A DNA stretch of 64,000 bases from Pochonia chlamydosporia 170 (Eukaryota > Ascomycota > Sordariomycetes > Hypocreales > Clavicipitaceae), in NCBI RefSeq assembly GCF_001653235.2, contig NC_035790.1, positions 8,122,001 through 8,186,000 of the forward strand. The letters are read 5' to 3'. The notes below the pieces were generated by a model, which did not search any database, was not told the DNA's origin, and saw only the letters and a program-made list of their open reading frames with translations. Position numbers and translations under genes: made by a program. This document shows, piece by piece, positions 56,644 through 64,000 of this stretch (its first letter is position 1; every line of letters starts with the position of its first letter).

Positions 56644-57555
56644 TTACAGGAAGAAAGCGGCAACACCAGCGGCAGCAACAATAAACTCAAGGCTTCCAGC
56701 GAGCTGACCAGCGGCAGCAGTGACGACAGGAGGGCTGGTAGTCTGAGGAGGAGGAACAACAGTGGGCTCAGTAGGAACCACGGAAGTCCAGCCGGGAATA
56801 GTGGTGGTACCGGTAGGGTAGACGGTGGTGGTGACGCTGCCAATGGGGCAGTTGGGCACAGTGGGAGGGCAAGAAGAAATGGTGTAAGTCTGAGTAGTGT
56901 AGCAAGTGGAAGTGTGGTTTCCAGGAGGAGGAGGAGGAGCCTGAGTCTCGGTAACGGGGCAAACAGTGGTGGAGACGGGGATGGTCTCTGTGATGACGGT
57001 GGTGTGGCCGCCTCCAGGGCACTTGGTCACCTCGGGAGGGCAAGAGGTGATGGTGTGAGTCTTGGTGACGCAGATGGTAGAAGTGGTCCACTTGGTGGTC
57101 TTCTGAGTGGTGGTAGGAGGCTTCTCGCTCGTCTTGGTGGTCGTGGGAGGAGCCTGGGTAGTAGTCGTAGTGGGAGGCTTCTCAGTCTTGCTGGTGGTAG
57201 TAGTGGGAGGCTTCTCGCTGGTGGTAGGAGTGGTGGTGGGAGGCTTCTCGCTGGTTGTGGTGGTAGTAGGAGGAGGAGGAGTAGAAGTCGTGGTAGGACC
57301 AGTCGTATGAGTAGCCGTGTAAGTGATGCAGGAGCAGGCAGAGCTGGCAGCGCGGACGTCGCAGTTGCTGAAGTCGGTGGGAATAGCAGCGGCAGCAGTA
57401 GTAGTACCAGCAAGCCACTCGAAGCAGAAGGCCTTGGCCTTGTCCTGGAGACCGTCCTTGATCAGAGCACGGTAGCAGTTGTCATGCTCGCAGTTGGGAT
57501 AGGTGTGAGCAGCAACTGAGGCGGCGAGAGCGCCGACAACGAAAACAGCCTTCAT
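56644..57555 (-). CDS. GPI-anchored Thr/Pro-rich cell-wall glycoprotein
   Basis: Intronless, 303 residues, starting at ATG 57553-57555, where MKAVFVVGALAASVAA is a clear signal peptide; an in-frame ATG 19 codons upstream would spoil it. A short Cys-containing N-terminal domain (PNCEHDNC, FCFEW, ACSC) is followed by a low-complexity region with repeated TTSEKPPTTT-type units (about 120-190, densely O-glycosylated), a second region with TCYTTQTYTISSCPP-like repeats, and a Pro/Val-rich stem. The C-terminus AAAGQLAGSLEFIVAAAGVAAFFL is a hydrophobic GPI-signal tail. Layout is that of a fungal wall adhesin or stalk protein. A long open frame exists on the opposite strand because of Thr/Ser codon bias, which is not a gene. 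Confidence 0.9.
   Translation of the reverse strand: MKAVFVVGALAASVAAHTYPNCEHDNCYRALIKDGLQDKAKAFCFEWLAGTTTAAAAIPTDFSNCDVRAASSACSCITYTATHTTGPTTTSTPPPPTTTTTSEKPPTTTPTTSEKPPTTTTSKTEKPPTTTTTQAPPTTTKTSEKPPTTTQKTTKWTTSTICVTKTHTITSCPPEVTKCPGGGHTTVITETIPVSTTVCPVTETQAPPPPPGNHTSTCYTTQTYTISSCPPTVPNCPIGSVTTTVYPTGTTTIPGWTSVVPTEPTVVPPPQTTSPPVVTAAAGQLAGSLEFIVAAAGVAAFFL
57100..57300 (-). repeat. In-frame Thr/Pro/Lys coding repeats
   Basis: Direct repeats of a unit encoding TTSEKPPTTT inside the GPI protein; likely to vary in number between strains. Confidence 0.7.
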
Positions 57556-60500
57556 CTTGGTGGTAAGGTGGTGTAAGTTGTTGTAAGTACTTGATATAAC
57601 GAGGGTATTCAACAGTATTAAGTAGCGAATGTGGTTGTAACGAAGGAGGTTTACAACAAACGACAGTGATATGGGGAGAAAGTAGAAAAGTCTTCTTGTG
57701 AGGACAAAGGCGTTTCGTCCTTTTTATCAGCGATCCGGCCTGGGATCCGGGGGCCACCCAAACTTGACAGAACGCCCACCTGCAAGGCTATTGCCAAACT
57801 TGGTTGCTGTTCAGAATAGACAAAATACGAGATCCTGTAAGTAACCTTGTTCGCCGTCATAGCCCACATCACATCTCAAGCGTTGACCACCAGAGGCGCT
57901 TGGCAAACTGCATGACTGAGAAGTGGGTGTGCAGGGGTGATTCACCTTGCGTCCGGTGCCCACTCGACTTTGGGAAAACCCGAGAACACCAGACCATCCA
58001 GGAGTATCCAGGATTAGTCCCAATCATTAGGGCTTGTTGGCGCCGAACAGTCGTTGGCCAATCCGCCGACGCCAGGTGAAGTTGCTGGAAACTCTCATCG
58101 ACAGCCAACCATTGTGCCAGGGACAGCATCGAGTAAACACCCCTGAACTTCCTCTCATGGCATAGCGGAACGAGGTCGTGTTTCCACCACTGCACGGCTT
58201 AGGGGTAGATAGGGCACACCCCGTTATTCCTGTACTCCGTCAAGGGCCAGGAACTGGCAAAAGCTACCGTTTATGCTGCCGTATTTGCTTCGCCAAATAA
58301 ACTGAGTGTTGCTTCTTGCCCGCAATTCGTCCCACTATGGGATTTCTTTTGTTCAAGACTTTGGACTCTGATCACGACCATACTGTACTATCCCGAGGTT
58401 CTTTTTTTTTGGGTTTGCCAAGGCTCTGGTGTCATGCTCTGAAAAGCACAGAAAGTGACCGAGCGCCAAGCTGAACTTAAGCTGAAAAGAGGCGTAGAGG
58501 CCCAGGAACGGGCGCTTTTGTAGCCTCCTCTTTCGCGTGGCAGGATTTCCTATTCGAAGCCAAAGATTTAGACACGGCGGGGATAACCCACTCTCGCTGC
58601 CCATGTCACTGGCAACGGGGTCAAAAATGGAGTCAAACGAGCCAAACGTCGGGACGAGGAGGAATGTCTCCCGATTTAGCACCATCCGTATTATATTTGC
58701 CGTTATGCGCCATTTCTCACTGGCGGTCGGTCGGCCTGCCGGCGAGCCATTGTGGAGAGACAAGTTGACTAAACGATGTTAACAAGGCTCTTCGGTGCAA
58801 GGCACCATTGTATGTATACAAATCACAAAATCGAATGAGAAACCGGTGCACATCCGCTCGATCTTGGCTTGATGGTCGGTTATCGTCCGGCTGGCAACAA
58901 GTCCGCAGTCTTTGGCGTCGAGCAGCATGAAACTCTCCATTTTTGTGTTTATTTGGCGGCCGTCTGTGCGCCAATCAGGGCAGTTGATGTTGTGCCACAG
59001 CTGGAGGCTGGCTGTCTGAGGAGCAAGTGTGCAGAATTTTTTCTTCTTTCCCATCTGTACCCTGTGGAAGGCGCTCTGTGGCTCCTGTGACCTGCATACA
59101 GGACGTGGCAGCCCATCGTTCTAGCCCAGCCATGCCATTGAGGAAGCCGGTTCTTCCTCTGATTGAACTCGAACAGGTGGTGTGGTGGCTGCCTCGACAG
59201 GTCTGCTCATCTCGTGTTCCACTCGTGCTCCTCATGACGCTCCCCTCGTGAAAACTTGGCCAAGCGCCTAAGCCTGTCGCGCGACTCTCATTGAGCCATC
59301 GGCAAACTGATTTGCTGAGATTAGAGGACATCATCGATGATACAGGCTCCTAGTTCAAAGCAAATCCAAAGCAGTCAACAGGACATGAGAACCATCCATC
59401 GTTAATGGGCCTCAGACAGGTACAACCCCCATCAGCGTCTTGCCAGGTGTAACTCCTCGTTATTTTGCTTCTATGACGTTCAGATCGTCTGATGTGGACC
59501 AGTTAGCATCAAGCCAAGCCAGCCCGGCTTTTCGAAGCAAGAGTTGATGCGGGACTTTTAGATACTGGATGCTACTGTACGAAGCGCCAGGCACTGGCGG
59601 ATTCCTTGGTATGTTGCTTTTGCTGCAACTTCAAGTTTTTTTGTCGTCCAAGGCTTCGGGTTGCCACCCGAAACCGGGTATTGCCCTGAATGGGTCACCC
59701 AGACAAGGATCTCAAGGAACCTGATTGGAGGGAGGCTCAGTAATGAAGCCATCACGATGACTGACAGCCATTGTTGGGCTGATAAACTGGCTGAGAATCT
59801 CGATGCAGGAGGGGCCTTAGCGTGTGCCAACGCATGGCTGCCCTGTCATAACCACTGGAAGACTGCTTCCCACCTCTGTGGAAGAAGAATAAAATCACGG
59901 CTTGCAATCGACCTGGTGCAAAGTAGCAGCTGTCTCGTTAAGTGCTATAACACTCGGTGAATCGGGGATTTGGGACTAGCGCACTCTGTCAACCTTTGGG
60001 CAGTACAAGGGCCTCACTGTGGCCAATTGGCCGAAGAGTTCCGTCACATATCGGGATCCGCTGTGTTGAAGACTTGGGCGTCGATATCAAGTCAGACTTT
60101 GCGATGTTGTAAGACACTGCAGCCCACTTACAGGTAATTCATGATGCTGGTATCCGTTGATACCTAGGTATTCAGCAATACCGTGTCACATGTTCATCGG
60201 CCCCTGCATTGGCGAGTTGCCCTGCGTCGACTCCCAAACGCAACAAAAGAAACGATGCCTGCATCACAATGGATTGAGGTGCTCCCGCATTGGCAAAGCA
60301 ACCACAGCCATCGCGAAACGAGAGAAGAAGGGCCGAGCAGAAGGAACGGCAACAAAAGTAATACCAGACAAGTTGATCACGATGCGGTGGTTCTGTCAAG
60401 TTCTGCATGCAACCAGTCATGCCGTCCATCAACGGCGCAACTTGAGCAGGCGGTCGATAGTTCCTTCCCACTTGGTGTGTTGAATACGAGGATGACTACT

Positions 60501-61158
60501 GCATTATCACTGGCTAGCCCATCAAGTCTGTCCACCCATCCAACCGTCCATCGCCCATGCACGATTTCCTCAATCGACCAGACTCCATCTCACAATACCA
60601 CTCCACAATCAACTCCGAGTCCAACTTCGCCTGCCTCCGGCCGTCGCGCGATTGACAATGCGGCTTGGGCTCTCGTACATACCATACGACTTGCCATTGG
60701 TTGGGGGTGTCAGCCGGTGTATCTGCCAGTCAGTCGAGCCTCTCAAAATAGCACATTGTCATTTCGGCCCCAACTGAACCGAAATAACAGCCATGGTCGG
60801 GCATTGTTTCGTCAAATTGCCTCGCCGGCGATGCCGTATCGAATCCATGGCAATAGCTCCCCAGCCCTAAGACACCCATGGTCAACATGATCGACTGACT
60901 CCTGGTGCACAGCGACTCATCCAACGTTTGTAACACGGCCAAGTGAATAGAACTTTTTGTTTTGACTTCTCATGAAGGCACTTCTAGTACTCTAAAGCGA
61001 AATTCAACCCTCCAACTCCTCTAATACGACTAATTGTACTTTCCCCGCGCTCTCCTTCCTCGGGTGTCGCATTCCAGACCGACGAGACATTGCTTACAAC
61101 ACAGCCTGAGGCTTCAATGCCCGGCGCTAGAGCAGAATACGATATCCAGGATAATGGT
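57556..61158. other. 3.6-kb gene-poor intergenic region
   Basis: Nothing supported. A plus-strand open frame of 235 codons at 60183-60890 has Ser/Thr/Pro-rich low-complexity sequence and no domain; it is rejected. Confidence 0.5.
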
Positions 61159-62447
61159 CTAATTCTGCAGGACGTATCGGAATCTCGCCTTCCCAGCTTC
61201 CATATCCACGATTGCCTGGTTGGCATCCTTCATTGGACGCTTCTCTACCCACGGCTTAATCTTCTTATCAACGGACAACTGGAACATTTCTCGGATCTCT
61301 TTCGGGCTACCAATTCCGGATCCTGCAATTCTGCGGCGACCTGGAATGATACTGAAGATGCGCAAGGGCACGGGACCTTCTGGCGCTCCTACCTGGACCA
61401 GCGTTCCATCTAGGCCGAGTGTGTTGATGTAACTGTTCAAAGGCATCTAGCAAAAGAGTTAGCTGCACAACTCGCCCACAAATGCCATTGCGAAAACAGG
61501 TCGTCGATCCACAACAGGCATCAATTCTTGACAGACAAAGGTGCAGATTGGGAATGTGACTAACCTTCTCAGAGGACACAGTACTAATAATGAGATCAAA
61601 CCGGCGGGCATTATGCTTTCCCCAATCCTTGTCATCGTCGGTTGCGATGTAGTCGTCACAGCCAAGATCCAACGCCTCCTGTCTCTTGCTCGCCTTGCGG
61701 GAGATTCCGACGACTTCGTCTGCGCCCAATGCCTTGGCAAACAGAACAGCAAAATGGCCAAGCCCTCCAACGCCTGCGATGGCAACCTTCTTGCCTGGCC
61801 CGGCTCCAAAGTGTTTAAGAGGCGAGTATACAGTCACGCCACCGCAGAGCATCGGTGCTGCGTACTCTGGAGCAAGTCCGTCGGGAATCTTGATTACGAA
61901 GTGTGACGGGCAACGGTGATACAGACCGTAACCTCCGTAGCCTTTCCCGCCGTTTCGGTGCACAGAGGCGTATGTATTAACGACCTTGGTGCAGTAGTTT
62001 TCGGAATCATGACTGCACTCATTGCAAGGACCGTCTCGCCCAAGACAGGAATCGGATTGTGCTCCAACACCGACAATGTCACCGACCTTGATCGCACCTT
62101 CAGCCTTGGACCCGACGCGGACGGCTACACCAACGATCTCGTGTCCGACAACACAAGGGTACGGAGTTTGACCCTGTACAACACACCACACGTCAGCAAC
62201 TCAATTTTCTAGCACTGAAAGCGGATAGTTCGACCCTTTGGGTCGTCAGCAAATTCTTGCTCGGGACTGTGCTCACCCAGCCAGATCTAAGGGTGTGCAG
62301 GTCTGAACCACATATCCCGGAATGGGTAATTTTGATATCGACATCCGTCTCCTCCCATGGCTTCGGCTCGTACTCTTTCCACACCATGTTGCCCTTGGCG
62401 GACTCGGCATCCAGGCCCATCCATCCCTCGAACTTGTAATCGGTCAT
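61159..62447 (-). CDS. Zinc-dependent alcohol dehydrogenase (cinnamyl-alcohol/ADH6 type)
   Basis: Medium-chain dehydrogenase/reductase of about 370 residues in three exons starting at ATG 62445-62447. Exon 1 ends LHTLRSGW after SGICGSDLH (catalytic zinc Cys region). Exon 2 continues GQTPYPCVVGHEIVGV, then the structural-zinc segment SCLGRDGPCNECSHDSENYC (first Cys spaced six, not two, from the second), then the Rossmann site VAIAGVGGLGHFAVLFAKALGAD. Exon 3 starts MPLNSYINTLGLDGTLVQVGAP. Introns near 62170-62275 and 61447-61567 join in frame. NADPH-dependent reduction of aromatic or aliphatic aldehydes is the usual activity. It is far from the polyketide genes. Confidence 0.9.
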
Positions 62448-63593
62448 TGTACTGTAAAGGTGATATGTTGTCTTGGATTATTTCCCGCGGTCAGAACAAT
62501 TGCAGGACTTGAAGGGTTCGTGCAAGGGCTGCTTCAGAAACACGATGTAGAACGTCGGGGTGCGACACCTTTTATGGCACGAAACCGGTACGCCACTGAC
62601 AATATCGATTTCCACCCATTGAAGCTCCAGGCAATCTTATCCCCGGCTGGAGCGAGCGTCATTGCTTTCGAGATGGATTTCTGGGACGTTGCGCATCGAA
62701 ACTTACCCAAGTGGGGACGGCGGGCATCCATTACCACGGCATTCATCAAGACTATTACTGGTGTATTCAATCAATGATATGAAGTACTACAGGGCATGTC
62801 TTATATTTTACACATGAACCTTGGGGTTAAACCTCTCATTTCAACATCTGATGCCAAAAGGACATCATCCATTCAATGCCTTACTGTATAAGCAGTACCT
62901 TCAAGCAGCACAGGAACAGTTTCACGGCAACAAGCAAACATGTTTGCCGCGACATAGAATTCCGCACTGGATGTTGCCGCTTCCCATCGATCTGGATCGT
63001 AATGTGGATGGTCCAAAAACCGCCACTGGAGACCACTCATCCAATCACAACGATATGCCCCACGACATCCATGATGAACCTCGGTGCATCAGCACCTTAA
63101 CTGGCGGCTCAGCCGTGACATCTATGGCGTCACTGCCAGATCTGGACTATCGCCGTTCACTTTCGGCGTTTACAGCTGGCGGGACCCAGGGCCAAATTGA
63201 GACACCCATCCATTTGTCATGCAAAACTCCGCAAAACCAGCCCAGCAAATGCACAGGAAACGGAGATAGCTTTGGAGATAAGAGCCATTCTCCGTGAAGC
63301 TGGGTCTTGGCTATCGCAACTCCAGCTATGACCTCAGGGTACATGCTGGCATATATCTGATGCGTTGTCTTTGCTCATGGTCCGTGGAGAATTTATCGCC
63401 AATATGATTACAAAACACCAACGATGTCCAAAACTTTTAGGAGGTGACTTCATACTATGACTGGATATATGGCACATCGGCCGGTGACCTTTAGTCCTCA
63501 CGATGAACCCACTGGAAGTCTGAAGCCATGGCAACCAGTAAGACGGGTTTGGCATCAGAATTGATGACCTGTAGATGGCGAACTGTCCGGCAG
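62448..63593. other. Intergenic region near right edge
   Basis: No supported feature; a plus-strand frame at 62821-63297 lacks any domain. Confidence 0.45.
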
Positions 63594-63938
63594 TCAAAGT
63601 ACCAACCATGAACAGACGAGCGCCGATACCAGAGTAAGAACCGCTGAAAGGAGTTGCCTGATACCAGAAACAGCGGTAATTATAAGTCCCTTCATTGACC
63701 CAGCTTTAACCCAGCAATCGTGGAAGTGCAGGTCAGGAACGCCGTTGGGCACAGTAGTATGTGGGTTGCTCGCCCTGTTCAGAGTGATCAGGCTACGATT
63801 GGGGTTTATGTTGCGATACATTTCATATGGGGACTTCGATATGCCATTTACCTCCCAGAGCAATTCAATAATGTTTGATGCCTCTGGATGAATGATTGCC
63901 GGCGATGTTAGTGTGGCATCGGAGTCAGTTGTCGGTGC
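63594..63938 (-). CDS. Possible C-terminal exon of a gene entering from the right edge
   Basis: Open on the minus strand to a TGA at 63594-63596, with an AG acceptor-like TGTAG at about 63939-63943. The sequence (EASNIIELLWEVNGISKSPYEMYRN, NPHTTVPNGVPDLHFHDCWV) is well-formed, and the last 33 residues are hydrophobic, as for a tail anchor or GPI signal. I do not recognise the family; the 5' part is outside the window. Confidence 0.3.
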   Translation of the reverse strand, partial: APTTDSDATLTSPAIIHPEASNIIELLWEVNGISKSPYEMYRNINPNRSLITLNRASNPHTTVPNGVPDLHFHDCWVKAGSMKGLIITAVSGIRQLLSAVLTLVSALVCSWLVL

Positions 63939-64000
63939 CTACATACGCCCTGACCCAGGGCGGGCCTATAGCCGTTGCGTCGTCCATTGATTCTCTGAAT

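Noticed and set aside
56629..57519. Plus-strand 296-codon frame opposite the GPI protein
   Set aside because: Gly/Ser/Arg low complexity produced by the Thr/Pro repeats read antisense; the minus-strand gene has signal peptide and GPI tail.
60183..60890. 235-codon Ser/Thr/Pro-rich frame
   Set aside because: No start context, domain or splice support; low-complexity.
62821..63297. 158-codon plus-strand frame
   Set aside because: No recognisable domain or conserved feature; likely chance.
1..64000. tRNA, rRNA, CRISPR array or transposase
   Set aside because: Looked for tRNA T-arm-like GGTTCGA context, regular repeat-spacer arrays and transposase motifs; none held up.

Overview
The window looks like a filamentous ascomycete chromosome, probably Sordariomycetes and possibly Hypocreales (inference from gene content and style, not a proven placement). 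The genes have many short introns of about 45-70 nt with GT..AG borders, families typical of Pezizomycotina (Zn2Cys6 regulators, HET protein, highly reducing PKS, BVMO, GPI-anchored wall protein), and wide intergenic spaces. No bacterial features, tRNA, rRNA or CRISPR were seen.

Positions 1-36.9 kb look like a polyketide secondary-metabolite cluster. From the left edge: an M19 dipeptidase (partial) and a glutathione S-transferase, a pair that resembles the sulfur-processing pair of epidithiodiketopiperazine clusters (GliJ/GliG type); a cytochrome P450 with a GC-AG intron; an AflR-like Zn2Cys6 regulator; a divergent AflR-type regulator without a zinc finger; a full-length ABC-B exporter; a HET-domain gene; the core enzyme, a highly reducing PKS of about 2,930 residues (KS-AT-DH-CMeT-ER-KR-ACP) ending in a thioester reductase domain, so its product should leave as an aldehyde or alcohol; a DHA-type MFS exporter; an F-box-like protein; an NmrA/isoflavone-reductase-like oxidoreductase; a secreted NTF2-like protein; and an aldehyde dehydrogenase whose C-terminus is frameshifted. 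An 11-bp palindrome, TCGGNNNCCGA, was found three times by eye, each time between genes: upstream of the GST, upstream of the P450, and between the two regulators. It fits both the AflR-type TCG(N5)CGA site and a CGG(N3)CCG zinc-cluster site, so it is a good candidate operator.

Positions 37-50 kb hold an F-box protein, a second Zn2Cys6 regulator next to an APC-family permease (probably a regulator/transporter pair), a tiny secreted cysteine-rich protein with one intron, an unrecognised nuclear-looking protein, and a Baeyer-Villiger monooxygenase.

Positions 50-64 kb are gene-poor: an ankyrin-repeat protein with a hidden first exon, a GPI-anchored Thr/Pro-rich wall protein, a zinc alcohol dehydrogenase, and a possible last exon of a gene entering from the right edge. 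Several multi-kilobase stretches there show nothing that can be supported.

Gene models were spliced by eye from reading frame, GT/AG signals and family conservation. Exon ends are therefore good to a few bases where a junction is quoted and approximate elsewhere.
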